Shown here in pieces: positions 34,684 to 47,093 of a stretch of 64,000 bases of DNA. Each line of letters begins with the position of its first letter. Position 1 is the first letter of the stretch. The translations under genes and the position numbers were made by a program. Under the pieces are notes generated by a model. That model was given only the letters and a program-made list of their open reading frames with translations. It did not search any database and was not told where the DNA came from. The DNA is taken from NCBI RefSeq assembly GCF_030272615.1, contig NC_081412.1:100689796-100753795 (forward strand), given 5' to 3'. This DNA comes from Cryptomeria japonica (taxonomy: Eukaryota; Streptophyta; Pinopsida; Cupressales; Cupressaceae).

Positions 34684-37180
34684 ATGACTAATCCTCACAT
34701 TCTGAGAAGAAAGAATATTTATCATAACACTAAGTTGAAGAAAAAGCAACTGAGTTCTTCGAAACTTGCCAAAAGAAATAAATTTTTATACATCAATCGC
34801 CAACTCTTCAAATCTCATCGCACATTCCTTCGTTATATACGCTTGTATCTTCAAAACAAAACAAATGAATTTGACAAGGAACCCTTGAGGAGTAGGGAAT
34901 TTTGTCAAAAGTCCGCATTTAGTCAATGCCTGAATCAAGGAGGGAAGATCAATCCAGACTTCTTTCTCAAAGAGTGCATCACTTATAACATACCCCGATT
35001 TGAACAACCAACCCCTAAACAAAACATTGAAGAAGAGTTCATTCCTTTTGTCACAGAAAGCTTCTACTAGATGCCTGTTGTTACTCACTCTCAATGAGAC
35101 AAACAAAGAGAAATGCAACTAGAATCTAGCATGAATCAAAGATTATCAAATCCTTTCAAGGGTCCAAATCTTGAGGACACCAAAATTTCTGAAGAACTCC
35201 TTCAAGAATGTCAAGAAAGTGGTTAATTTCAAAAGCTTGTGGAAAGGCTCATGGAAAATGACAAAGAAAAATACCTGCTCATGCTCACAAGCAAAGGAGT
35301 TAAACTTCCTGAAGATTTGGACACTGACATTTTTAAAATAGAATCTTGACATTATGACTATCAAAAGCGACAAAGAGAAGAAGAAGCACGTGACCCTGAG
35401 AAAAATATCCCTGAACAAAATATCCCTGAGAAAAACATCCCAGAGCAAAACATGTCATTCCACACACCATTTTAGCATAGAACTAATACAAGGGAAGAAC
35501 CCTTCCCTGGACAAAATAATGCACCTTTGATTGCTCTCACTCAACAAATGCAAATATTGCAAAGACAAATGCAAGACATGCAACAAGGGACAATAGTACG
35601 ATACTCCGTAACTAAAATTTGTCCTTATCCTTTTGACAGATGGTTAAACATGGTAGCTTTTCTCCCAAACTCAAAAAATTCCCAAATTTGACAAATATGA
35701 TGGGAAAAGTGATCCCCGTGATCATGTTCAAGAATTTTGTACAATGAGTCTTGAATTATCCCATGATGACACCTATTTGATGAGGTTATTCCCAAGAAGC
35801 TTGGGAGGGAAAATAATGGAATGGTTATCCAAAATCACACCTCCCGTCAGATCATTCGATGAACTAGTCAACAAATTCATAACTCAATATTCCTATAACA
35901 ATCAACATGCTATCACTATGCCAGATGTTTGTAATACCAAGAAGAAAAACAATGAAACATTCATGGTATTCCTTCAACGTTGGCGACGTATGGTTTCGAG
36001 ATAGCCTCGAGATGTGCCTGAAAAGGAAAAGAGGGAAATTTTCATCGACAACTTGAATAGTGAAATGAGTTATAGACTCAAGATTCAATGCATACCATCT
36101 TTTACCAACTTGATTGAGAATGGCATCCAAGTAGAAGAGGCATGTGTCAAGAAAGGAACTTTAAAATTCTTCAAAGAAGGAACAAGTTCATCCAATTACA
36201 ACAACCAAAACAAAAACAACTTAGATAAATCCAGATTTTGGACTAGAAACAAAAATAATGGAAATGAAGGAGGAAATGAATCAAATGATCCAAAATCAAA
36301 GCATCCCATGCTCATGTTATTTGATAATCCCAAAGGTGCTAACCAAGGCACTAACACTTATGCACCAAATACTAATCAAGATCAACTCAACACAAACAAC
36401 ACCAACAATACCCAAAATAGTAACACCAATCGGGGACCTAATCCAAACTCACAGGGTAATGCAAACAACTTTCCAAAATGCATTTACACACCACTGGGGC
36501 AATCACTAGAGTTAGCATTTAGAGAACTCCTGGCAATCAAAATTATCTCTTTACCAGGAATCAACAACTTTGAACCACAAATCAAACCACCCTGGTGGAA
36601 TGACTCTCACTTTTGTGATTTTCATCCTAACAAAGGTCATCAAACAAATGATTGCATGAGACTGAAAAACATTGTTCAAGACATGATTGATAGAGGTGAT
36701 TTAATAGTCGATGGTCTCAAGATAAATGGTGACCATGGAGCCTTTAAGAATCCTCTTCCAAACTACAACAAGGATGTATCTTCAACCTCGAACGATACAC
36801 ATGGAGCTTGTATCAATCACATACACAATAACACCATCAGTCATATATCAGTTGAAGACAATCAAGTAAATGTCATCACAATCAGAGATAAGCATGAACA
36901 TGAATATGTCAATGCAACAACCAGAGCTCAAAAATATGTCTTGAAAGGGAATATGTCAATAGCAAACACCGTACCCAAAATTCAATATGATCTAGTGAGT
37001 CAACTGTGCAAAACTCCTGCTCAAATATTTATACTAGAGTTGCTGAAACTTTCACCAAAACATAAAGACATATTGGAACAAGCCTTATTAGAAACAAATG
37101 TACCTCAAGATAGGGATGCTGACAAATTTCAAGCCATGGTGGCTCATATGACAGGGCCTCATAACCTCACTTTTTTCTGA
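34684..37180 (+). pseudogene. Gypsy gag polyprotein, broken
   Basis: Starts MTNPHILRRKNIYHN and keeps one frame to about 35675, with stops near 35068, 35095, 35224, 35347 and 35470. After a one-base shift it continues to 37180 with one stop (36002). A short EKNIPEQNIPE peptide repeat lies at 35398-35450, followed by a Gln-rich coiled coil (QQMQILQRQMQDMQQ). The retrotransposon gag domain is at about 35684-36160 (KFDKYDGKSDPRDHVQEFC, then WLSKITPPVRSFDEL). A His/Cys region at about 36590-36660 (HFCDFHPNKGHQTNDC) matches the CX2HX4HX4C-type knuckle of this lineage. An Asn-rich linker precedes it. The gag packages element RNA into cytoplasmic particles. Confidence 0.88.
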
Positions 37181-37512
37181 GTATGATAATATCTCATTGA
37201 GCCATCCACACAATACTCCACTCCACATTGAAGTCCTAGTCTACAAGCATTGAGTCAAAAGAGTATTAATAGATGGAGGAGCTAGAATCAATATCTGTAC
37301 CTTAAAACTTATCCGTGCGTTAGGCTTCTCTGAGCAATCTATTGATCCATGCAAAAAGATCACTATCAAAGCCTATAATGATGAAGAGAGATCATCCAAA
37401 GTGACAATAATGTTGCCAATACAAGTGGGACCAATACAAAAGGACACTATGTGCCAATTCTTGGACATAGACCTCACATACAATATCTTATTGGGTCGAC
37501 CTTTGATACATG
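37181..37512 (+). pseudogene. Gypsy aspartic protease, N-terminal part
   Basis: After a shift in a T-run at the gag end, the frame shows VLIDGGARINIC (about 37263), the catalytic Asp with DGGA in place of the commoner DSGA/DNGS. It ends YNILLGRPLIH at the insertion site 37512. The rest of the domain resumes at 47094 in the same frame. One in-frame stop (TGA about 37249). Confidence 0.85.
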
Positions 37513-38939
37513 TGTAGACATCTAAAAATGGTCAACGCTTGTGGAATCATACTTTAACATTTGTGCATTGCCTTATTTTAGGGTTCTTGTGTTGCATTAA
37601 CATTTCTTCTATGTTGTGCACTTGGTCTTTATCATTTGCGAGCATTGAGTCCTTCTTCTACATTCCTCATTTTTATTGCTTTTGAATTAGGTCTTATCAA
37701 TAGAAATCTTCAATCATGATGTTGGTCGATCTTATCTTGTCACATCATGCTTCATGCTCATTTATTGTGATTTTGGACATCATCAATCCTAATCGATGAT
37801 GGAATTAGGGTTTTCTCCTCTTGTCAATCTTGTCATCTTGCGATCGATTCATCATCGATCCTCATCCTTGTCAATCTTGTCATTTTGTGATCGATTCATC
37901 ATCGATCCTTGTCCTGGTCAATCTTGTCATTTTGCGATCGATTTGTCATCGATCATTGTCCTTTTCAATCATGTCAATTTGGATCAATTAGTCATTGTTC
38001 CTCATCAATTGGCACCTATCAATTTGATCTCCTTATCAAACTTGGTCAATTTGTCATTGATTTTTGTCAACCAGTCTCAATCATTTATCAACATTGGTCC
38101 TTTGTCAATCAAAATCATGATCGAATCAACATTAATTTCTTGTTATCTTGACCTAATTCCTTGTCCTCTTATTTCTAGGGTTTTATGATTTGATCATTTA
38201 ATTCTTTTCTTCTTCTTGGTGGGTTAAATAAATCTATTTATTTAGTCCTAGGTCTTTTTCATGAATTAATTAATGGATGAAAACCTATTAATTAATTCAC
38301 CTAATTTCTATTTCATCTTTTTCCTCAATTTTCCAATTTACTAATTTCTCCTAATTCCTAATTTCTATTTCTCCTATTTTTCCCCTAATTTTCTCCTATG
38401 TTTATGCTTCCATTTGTTGCAATCATGGAGGCTATTTTCTCTCTTCCCTTTTGTCATGGGAATGACATTTTAATCTTGTCATAATTTATCATAATTTTGT
38501 CAATCAATCAATCTTGCATGTCAATCTTGTCATAATTTGTCATAATTTTGCCATTCATGATTTGAATTTCCATTCGAATCAATTTCATGCTAATCTTGTC
38601 CTCTCTCCAATTTGTCTATAAATTGGATGAGTTTCTTCAATCAAAGGAGAGAAAAATCACGCTTCTAGTATCCTTACGTTGCCATTTCATCTTGTCAATC
38701 TTGCTTTCATACTATGCTTTTGCACTTGTAGGTGAGATCCACAAACACACTAATTTGAAGGAGAAAGAAGGACAATGGAGGAACAATGAAGGAGATACAT
38801 GCTTTGGTTTGCGTTTCATTTTAGTATTTCATCTTCATGCCTTTATTGAATGTTTTTAGGATTTCTTATCATTACAATCTAGTTTTTGTGGTTGAGCTAA
38901 TATCTATTGCTTTGATGTTTTCCCAAATTCCTATCTACA
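37513..38939 (+). repeat. 5' LTR of the complete family N element
   Basis: 1427 bp, TGTAGACATC...CTATCTACA. Contains the 47-bp array (37824-38010), AT-rich inverted repeats (about 38222-38310), a TATA-like CTATAAATTGG at about 38614, and a short intron-like or leader end (TTGCACTTGTAGGTGAGATCC) not called further. It aligns throughout with the 3' LTR. Confidence 0.93.
37824..38010 (+). repeat. 47-bp tandem array with GATCGAT/ATCGATC inverted repeats
   Basis: TCAATC landmarks at 37824, 37871, 37918 and 37965 give an exact 47-bp period. The best units contain GATCGATTCATCATCGATC, a perfect 7-bp inverted repeat with 5-bp spacer. Present in all four family LTRs of the window, which suggests a kept U3 element such as a transcription factor site array. 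Confidence 0.85.
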
Positions 38940-38944
38940 TTTTC

Positions 38945-38963
38945 TGGTGAACTTGACGTGAAC
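38945..38963 (+). other. Putative primer-binding site of the complete family N element
   Basis: TGGTGAACTTGACGTGAAC, five bases after the 5' LTR end, matching the site of copy 1 (3443-3461). Confidence 0.65.
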
Positions 38964-39039
38964 TAACGCCTTAACCATGTTTTTGAGTGCTTTTGAGCTG
39001 ATTTGCAGGTGAAAAACTCAAGAAACAGGGTGACTCAGA

Positions 39040-39425
39040 GCTTTCTGGACACTTCTACGCCTATGTCAAAGCATTCTGCGCCTGTATCAGGGCATCCTGC
39101 ACCTATGTCAAAGAGATATGCGCCTGTGTCAAAGACTTTTGCGCCTATGTCAAAGAGTTTTGTGCCTGTGTCAAAGAGTTTTGTGCCTATGTCAAAGACT
39201 TCTACGCCCGTGTCAAAGAGCTTTGTGCCTATGTAGATGGGTTTTGTGCCTGTGTCAAAGAGTTTTGTGCCTGTGTAGATGGGTTTTGTGCCTGTGTCAA
39301 AGAGTTTTGTGCCTATGTCAAAGAGTTTTGTGCCTTTGTAGATTGGTTTTGTGCCTGTGTCAAAGGGATTTGCGCTTGTGTTGATGGGTTCTGCGCCTAT
39401 GTTGAGGCATTCTGCGCTTGTGTAA
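39040..39425 (+). repeat. 21-bp tandem array in family N leader (about 17 units)
   Basis: Unit TTTTGTGCCTGTGTCAAAGAG with variants. Because 21 is a multiple of three, one frame is open through part of it and would encode a 7-residue repeat (FVPVSKS), from about 39003 to 39236. Coding is doubtful, since the unit number differs from copy 1 (about 6) and the frame closes at 39234. Confidence 0.85.
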
Positions 39426-41359
39426 GGCCAAAAACAAAGGTAAAATCAATTGTTTTTACTTGCAAGTTTGTTTGTTTTCATTCTCTTTCTTGCATTTTGG
39501 TTTTTCTTTGGTACTAATTCTCTATGTAGCATCTTGGCATTATGTGTGACGAAGACTAAAAAGCAACTACTAACAAATCTTATGCAGGACGCGATCAAAG
39601 ACTTTCACTAAAACATCATGCTTGCATTTTTTAAAGTAGTTGCATATTTAATTTCTTAAAGGTTAATGAACACCATGCATGCTTTGTTTTCTTTTAGTTT
39701 GATTGCATGTTTTAACCCTTAGAATTGGGCCTGCCTCCCAATTTGCCTGGCACTTCACACAGGCATTAGTGAGAGGGAATGACCCAAAGTGGTGACTGGC
39801 TAATCCAAGCTATTCTGAACCACTCTAAATAACTGTGGATGCAACGAAAGTTGTAGACAATGGGTGTTGGAATGGTATTGTGATGATTTATTCGCCAGAT
39901 CAATACCGACCCAAACGGATGCCCTTACTAGAATCTCTTGTTTTTAGAGGCCAAAATCCTTCTATCTATTGGCTCAGGTGTTGTTATATGCACATGCCGA
40001 AGACACCTCTCATGTACTCCTTAGTTAGAGATAGCAAGTTCTTGGGAAGTGATGCCCCTTTAACTCGAAGCTTGGTATGCCTGAGAAGTGAGTGCACCGT
40101 AAGGGGGAGCCAGTACTACCAAGCGTCTAGATATCTGGCTAAGTGTTGTATTTTATGGTTAGAGGACTCAACAAATATTGCCCTTGCCAACCATAGGATT
40201 TGTTGTAAATGTGCTTGATTGTCTTGAGTCAAAGTCAAACAAACATTTTGTCTTCCGTGATTGTCAAAGGTTAAATTAAAAACAAACTTTCAAAAGTGCT
40301 CATAATCAACTTGGATTTTTAAAATCAACAACCTTCAATTCAAAATAAAATCCAAACAAAAGTCCAAATTTGTCCAAGTATTCATCCAACATTTGAACAT
40401 GGCTTGTCAAAACATTGAATATCCTTGTTTCAAAATTCATGTCACTTTAGGCTAGGTTTTGCATAGTCCAACTTAGGTCCTAGGGCATATTGTCATTTCT
40501 CTTCATTTTAGTCCTTTTCATTGCAAACGTCCTCATTCTGCACTTAGGTTCAAAATCATTTCCCTAAGTTTGCATTTCATTGTCATACCCAAGTTAGATT
40601 TCCATTTAGGTGACATTCCTGCATTATCCTTGTCATGCTAAAATTAGGTATTGCCTAGGTTGCATTTCGCATATTCCAAGTCATTGGTCTTCGCATATCC
40701 TTGTCATTGTATTGTCATCTTGTCTTGGCTTCATCTTATCATATCATATGCTTAGATCATTTTCATGTCATATCCTAAGTCATTGTCATAATCATTGCCT
40801 TCTTGCATTTATTCTCAAAAAATTTGGTTTGTCAAACTTGAAAAATCAAAACTTTGGATGATACCCTAAGTTGTTGTTAGGGAGTCTTGACCTTGTCTAA
40901 AATTTGTCCTTTCATTAATATCATTTTGTCAAACCTTTCTTAGTATCCAAGCATATAGGTGAGACATTGTCAATTTTTCCTATTGTCAATTGGTCCTTTG
41001 TCCTTTAAGGTCTTGGCTTCATTTCAACTTCCCAAGGATGAGTCTTTAGGTTTGCATTCCAAAAAGTTTTTCCAAACCTTGAAAAACAACAAAAACATAG
41101 GTTGCATTACCATTGCTTAAGATTGCATATCATTTCCAAAAATTCTTGAAAAAATAACAAAAAAAAAATATGTTGCATTTAGTTGCATAACATTATCAAA
41201 CCATAGAAACTCAAAGGTCCAAAGCAAGGTCACATTTTCATTACATTTAGTTGCATCTAGTTGTCATTCTAAAAATTAAAAAGTCCAAAAACATTTAAGT
41301 TACATTGTCATCCTTTTAGGTTGCATTTGTCAATCCCATTAGTTGCATTGCATAGTGAT
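39426..41359 (+). other. Family N leader, no gene
   Basis: Non-coding sequence between array and ORF. Short frames (for example 39835-40218) are not preserved in copy 1. Contains many short repeats of TTGCAT and CATTGTCAT type. Confidence 0.6.
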
Positions 41360-44150
41360 ATGTTTGTTGAAATGAGGTCCCAACCTTCTTACGAAGCCAT
41401 GTCACCACAATTGAGAAATAAATCATGTCAATCCAATCTCTACATGTCTCAGAACTTGGATCAAACTTATCATGATGATGTAAATGTCCAAATACAAAAA
41501 CTAGAGGAGAAACTAGCTCAAGAAAAGGAGATTTTGGAACAAAAAGTGAAAAACATTGAGAAGAATAGATCCCAAATGTCCAAAACATTTAAAAAATTTC
41601 AAGGTCCAAACCCAAACTTTGAGCCAATTGATGTAAAAGCTCTTATCAAATGATCAGACATACCAACTCTCATCTCTCAAATAGAGATGATGAAACAATT
41701 TCAAAAAACAAGCACAAATTTCAATCAAGTCCCAAATCAAAATTCATTTGGTCAAATTTCATTCAATCAAATCTTGAATCAAAAACATATACAACCAACA
41801 CAACCAATGGTCCAATTTCAACAATATGTCCAACCAACTATACAATTTCCACAAAAAGTTCAACCAATGGTTGAATATACACAAGTTCAATCAACATATC
41901 AATGTCAACAACCACAACCAAACATTCAAAAACAAAGGTTGCAGCCCACACCAAGCCAAGTTTCAAACATGTCGGAACAATTGAACCAAGTCCAATATCA
42001 AAACATGACATCAAACCAAAAACAAGTTCAAATTCCAGATCCAATCATGTCAAAACCTCGAAAGAAAGGTGGCTTTATTGCAAGGATCTTAAGGAAACTA
42101 CCAAGTGAGTTATTTGAGGAAGATCAAGATAATACACTTATGTCTAGCAATGCCTCATCCCCCCACAAACAAATTGACTCTCCAATGGCATCTATCCCTA
42201 CACCTTTAGAAGTTTCACAAGAACCTTCCATATTGTCCTCATCAAACAATACACCCAAGGATGAAATTATCCAAGGGCTATCCATAATTGATTGGCAAGA
42301 TAATCCAATTCATGATGCACATCCTTGTCATGTTTCAGAAATACAAGACCCAATACAACCATGCACTTTATTGCCATTACCTATTTTAGAGGACCCCATT
42401 CGAAGTCCCTCTTCCTCATGTTCAAGCATTGATTCCTTGCCAGAATCCATCACAAATGTTCAAAGTGTATTTCCTTCATGACAAAACATTGATCCCTTGT
42501 CAAAATCCCCCATGCATATCCAAAGTCCAACCTCATGTCAAGAGGATAATTTAGAGCATGAAGAAACATGTCTTGAAATAGATCAAGATCAAGATCTTGA
42601 AACCTTATCATCCCATACAATTGTTGACTAGGACCCCATGTTCCCAAACACTCATGATGATTCCCCTATTCTTGTCCATCCTATCCAAAGTCCTATTGAC
42701 ACTCCATTCCTTAAGCAAGATCAAGATATCCCAGTCCATCCAATCTCAAATGATCCCCTTCCATTCCATGAAAACAATGTCCTTTCAAATCCCATTGGCA
42801 TTCCACTTCCTAAGAAAGATCAAGATATCCTTTCCATCCTTTATGATGATCCCATTCAAAGTCCAGACCAAAGCACCTTTAAAGAGGATTCCAATGATCT
42901 TCCTCCTTGTCAAGATCAAATTATTCCTTTAAATCCTCCACAAGATCCTTTTGTTCCTCCATCTCCTTGTCTTAATGCTCCATATACACTCCAAGATCGT
43001 ATTTCTTTTGATGATCCCATTATTTTTCCCATTCCATCTCTTGAAGAGCCTATCATTGAACCATGTCCACTACACAATCCTAGTCCCCCTCATGATTCGA
43101 ATGTGTCAGTGCAAGATGTTCATGAACCCTCGACATGCATAATGGGTTCTTCCACTTTGGTGCAATCCGATCCACTGCAAGATCTCATCATTTCTCTCAT
43201 ATCATATCCACCTCATAATGGACTCACGTCTTCTTCCCAAAGAAAAGAGTATCCTACAAGTCAAGATATTCATAAAGGCAAAGGAGTAGATCTCCATAAG
43301 CAAGAATCCCTTCATGTTAAAGAAAATATTAAGGGTCATGGCCTTAGTGAAATTCCTCAAGACATGGGTACCCCTACTAAATCCAACATCCCTTCAAAAT
43401 CCAAACATATCCCTTCCCCTTTATCCCTTCCATCCATCTTAGGTCCTTATATCCCTTCCTCCTCTATGCAAGGTCAGCAGAGGCACACATCCTTGAGTAA
43501 ATTTCATCAATCCAAAAGGAGTCCATTTCATTCATATCCATCCATGTATTCCTTTCCCCCCTCCAAGCAATTTGGATGCCAAGTATAAAAGTCATAAGTC
43601 TAGAAATCCACATGTATTCCAGGATCAACATGTCCAATCTAATCAACATGTCAAAGCAAAGAAAAATTTGATCTATAAAGCAAAGGAAAAATCCAAAAGG
43701 TAACAAAGGCTCATTTCTCAAAAACAAAAGTCAAAATATATATGGGTTCCTAAATCCCTTGTGTTGGCAATGCACTCCAAGGAACCACAAAAGCATGAAA
43801 AATCAAAAACCATGTGGATCCCTAGGCAGCTTCTTGAAGCACAAAAAGAAAAATCCAACTTGGCATCCAAAGTTGCTATTCCTCCATCGAACCCTCTCAA
43901 ATTTTCTCCTCCATCACCTTCTTCATCCATTTTGGTCCCTTATGTCCCAAAATCCCAAGCTATTCCTCCATCGAAATCTCACAATTTGAGATCCATTTTT
44001 CCTCCATCAATCCACCACCCATCAAGGTGTGTTCCAATGTTGATCTTGCCTTCATTTCCATCCATTGAAGCCCAATTCTTCCAATACCCTATCCATTATC
44101 CAATGCATATTTTCCATCCTTCGATCCCTTTGATCCCATCCTTTGCATAA
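41360..44150 (+). pseudogene. Family N ORF, complete copy (unidentified protein, about 930 codons)
   Basis: From ATG 41360 one frame runs to 43588, with stops at 41651, 42479 and 42629. A frame change follows and coding character continues (WVPKSLVLAMHSKEPQK, MWIPRQLLEAQKEKS) to 44150. Parts: coiled coil (about residues 40-85), Gln/Pro-rich region (about 115-220), basic patch KPRKKGG (about 235), acidic Ser/Pro-rich tail with many DDPI/HPIQ-type short repeats, and Pro/Ser-rich C-terminus. At each of the three stop positions copy 1 has a sense codon, so the stops arose in this copy. Function unknown. It is the only protein of the family, so a role in RNA packaging or complementation is an inference. 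Confidence 0.65.
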
Positions 44151-45698
44151 ATCCTTGCCTTAGTTTCATCTTATTTTCCATATCCTTATCCTACCAACAT
44201 CTTTGAGCATACTTTTAAAGGTCATGGTCTATTTTTTTTTCAAGGCTACTATCCAAACAAAAAGATGTTTGAGTCCTTCTTCCATCCCCTATCACGTGTC
44301 CATCTTCTATTGAAAATGTCAAAAAAAAAAAAAAAAGCGAGAAAAAAAAGAAAAAAAAAGCAAAAAAAAAAAAAGTAAAGCAAAAATAATTTGTCCACTG
44401 GTGAAAACCTAGCAAACAGGCACCTTGGGCAAGTACCGTGATGAAAACCTGGCAAACAGGCATCATGCGTAATCTGTGAACTTCTTGCATACTGTACTTG
44501 GGGACAGGTTTTATCCTATCATATCCTTTTTTCCTTCATTGTTCCATTATTCTATCGAACCCCTGTCATTACCCTTCATATCCTATTGTCCCTCATGGCC
44601 AGTTTCCCTTTCCACCTTTGATCTTGACAAGGCTGAGGATCATCATGAGCATCATGCATTTTGTTTGCAGCTTTTAGTCCATCATAGCTTTTGGTCAATA
44701 AATGGTACCCCCTGTGCATAGATAGATTGTTGAGCATATAGCCAACGACAAATCGATCAAACATTTGTGTAGACAACAAATAGATAACAGGTTACAACAT
44801 TGCGCTTTACTAAAAATCATGCATTCATAGATGAACTTTTCAATCAAACTAGACATTCAAACTGATCAAAATTGTCATATCAATCAATCAACATCAATAT
44901 CATTTGTCCTTGTCACTATTATCATGGGTCTTATACAGGGTGTGGTATACTCGAAACTAGACTGTGTCCTATCTTAGACAGGGTACCACATTCCCTGAAA
45001 CCAGACATCATGATCATTCTTGTTTTCCACCTTTGACAATGATAATCAGAATGTTTGTTTGACTTGGTTGAATTTGTGCATCTTATCTTTTTACTAATTT
45101 ATCTTTGGCTTCGACCATGTTCCTATGTTGCTCGATGATGTCACTGAGTGATTTAGAGTGACCGAGATGGTTCATGGTCCCTTTCCTTTTTTGTTGTGTT
45201 TGTTGTTTGTGGAATGTTTGTCACAAACTGGGCAACTATATCATTGGGTGTCTGTGAGAAGTACGTTCGCTTTGTGAACCCCGCACATACCTCGACCCTT
45301 GATGTATGCACCCTAGGATGCTTCACTCATTCCTTGTGTGCGATGTGTCTGTCTTTTGCAAAAGGGGTTGCATTCCAGCTCTGGCCTTCAATGCCATGAT
45401 GCTCTGCATCTGCTTTGCTACATTAAATAAAGGTTCTCACCTACTTCTGTGTATTTGTGAATGCAAGTTTTCCTTCATCTCTAACTATCCTCTGTTTAAT
45501 TTCTTCTCACTAACATTTCTTCCGTCAGTCTTGGCAGTCCATTCGAATCTATCATCTTTTGTAATTCTTATCAATCAATTGGCCTCTTTTCTGGATTTTT
45601 CTAGCCAATTCCTCGAGGGGGCATGCATATGTCATTGTTATTGTCTGGGGCATTTTCATTATTGTTCTTTGAAACAATGCTTAAAATTGCATTGTCTC
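44151..45698 (+). other. Family N 3' internal region, no gene
   Basis: Contains an A-rich low-complexity run (44319-44385) and a duplicated motif GTGAAAACCTAGCAAACAGG / ATGAAAACCTGGCAAACAGG (44400 and 44441). The same GGTGAAAACCTAG occurs after integrase in the enclosing Gypsy (52150), another tie between the two elements. Confidence 0.6.
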
Positions 45699-45712
45699 AA
45701 AGAGGGGTAAAA
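45699..45712 (+). other. Polypurine tract of the complete family N element
   Basis: AAAGAGGGGTAAAA immediately before the 3' LTR. The enclosing Gypsy has AAAGAGGGGCAAAA at 57192. Confidence 0.9.
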
Positions 45713-47088
45713 TGTAGACATCTAGAAATGGTCAACGCTTGTGGAGTCATACTTTAACATTTGTGCATTGCCTTATTTTAGGGTTCTTGTGTTGCATTAA
45801 CATTTCTTCTATGTTGTGCACTTGGTCTTTATCATTTGTGAGCATCGAGTCCTCCTTCTACATTCCTCATTTTTATCTCTTTCGAATTAGGTCTTGTCGA
45901 TAGCAATCTTTAGTCATGATGTTGGTTGATCTTATCTTGTCACATCATGGTGCGTGCTCATTTTTTATCATTTTGGACATCGTCAATCCTAATCGATGAT
46001 GGAATTAGGGTTTTGTCCTCTTGTCAATCCTGTCATCTTGTGATCGATTCGTCATCGATCCTTGTCCTTGTCAATCTTGTCATTTTGTGATCGATTCGTC
46101 ATCAATCCTTGTCCTGGTCAATCTTGTCATTTTGCAATCGATTTGTCATCGATCATTGTCCTTTTCAATCATGTCAATTTGGATCAATTAGTCATTGTTC
46201 CTCATCAATTGGCACCTATCAATTTGATCTCCTTGTCAATCTTGGTCAATTTGTCATTGATTTTTGTCAACCAGTCTCAATCATTTATCAACATTGGTCC
46301 TTTGTCAATCAAAATCATGATCGAATCGACATTAATTTCTTGTTGTCTTGACCTAATTCCTTGTCCTCTTATTTCTAGGGTTTTATGATTTGATCATTTA
46401 ATTCTTTTCTTCTTCTTGGTGGGTTAAATAAATCTATTTATTCAGTCCTAGGTCTTTTTCATGAATTAATTAATGGATGAAAACCTATTAATTAATTCAC
46501 CTAATTTCTATTTCATCTTTTTCCTCAATTTTCCAATTTACTAATTTCTCCTAATTCCTAATTTTTATTTCTCCTATTTTTTCCCTAATTTTCTCCTATG
46601 TTTATGCTTCCATTTGTTGCAATCATGGAGGCTATTTTCTCTCTTCCCTTTTGTCATGGGAATGACATTTTAATCTTGTCATAATTTGTCATAATTTTTC
46701 CATTCATGATTTGAATTTCCATTCGAATCAATTTCATGATAATCTTGTCCTCTCTCCAATTTGTCTATAAATTGGATGAGTTTCTTCAATCAAAGGAGAG
46801 AAAAATCATGCTTCTAGTATCCTTACGCTGCCATTTCATCTTGTCAATCTTGCTTTCATACTATGCTTTTGCACTTGTAGGTGAGATCCACAAACACACT
46901 AATTTGAAGGAGAAAGAAGGACAATGGAGGAACAATGAAGGAGATACATGCTTTGGTTTGTGTTTCATTTTAGTATTTCATCTTCATGCCTTTATTGAAT
47001 GTTTTTTGGATTTCTTAACATTGCAATCTAGTTTTTGTGGTTGAGCTAATATCTATTGCTTTGATGTTTTCCCAAATTCCTATCTACA
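45713..47088 (+). repeat. 3' LTR of the complete family N element
   Basis: 1376 bp, same ends as the 5' LTR. The 47-bp array is at 46024-46210, a TATA-like CTATAAATTGG at about 46764. Divergence from the 5' LTR is uneven: high in the first ~400 bp and low afterwards. Confidence 0.93.
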
Positions 47089-47093
47089 ACATG

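Larger units (their letters stand above)
37513..47088 (+). mobile_element. Complete non-autonomous LTR retrotransposon, family N, TSD ACATG
   Basis: 9576 bp with LTRs 37513-38939 and 45713-47088, flanked by ACATG (37508-37512 and 47089-47093). It sits in the protease coding of the Gypsy element, whose frame resumes exactly after it. Internal order: primer site, leader with 21-bp array, one long ORF, A-rich tail, polypurine tract. No enzyme domain exists, so it must rely on another element. Its LTR start (TGTAGACAT) and polypurine tract (AAAGAGGGGTAAAA) match those of the enclosing Gypsy (TGTAGACGT; AAAGAGGGGCAAAA), the likely type of helper. Confidence 0.95.

Noticed and set aside
35146-35448. 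Minus-strand frame rich in Phe and Leu
   Set aside because: Complement of the Gypsy gag coding region.
37796-38188. Open frame in the family N LTR (SILSFCDRF-type repeats), also at 46062-46388 and, reversed, at 16602-17001 and 4471-4845
   Set aside because: It arises from the 47-bp array, lies in U3, and occurs in several frames at once. Presence in every LTR copy follows from LTR homology, not from coding.
42951-43142. Hydrophobic plus-strand frame (FLHLLVLMLHIHSK)
   Set aside because: Out-of-frame reading of the Ser/Pro-rich family N ORF.
44215-44490. Minus-strand Phe-rich frame that looks like a membrane protein
   Set aside because: Translation of a poly-A low-complexity run, absent from the other family copy.
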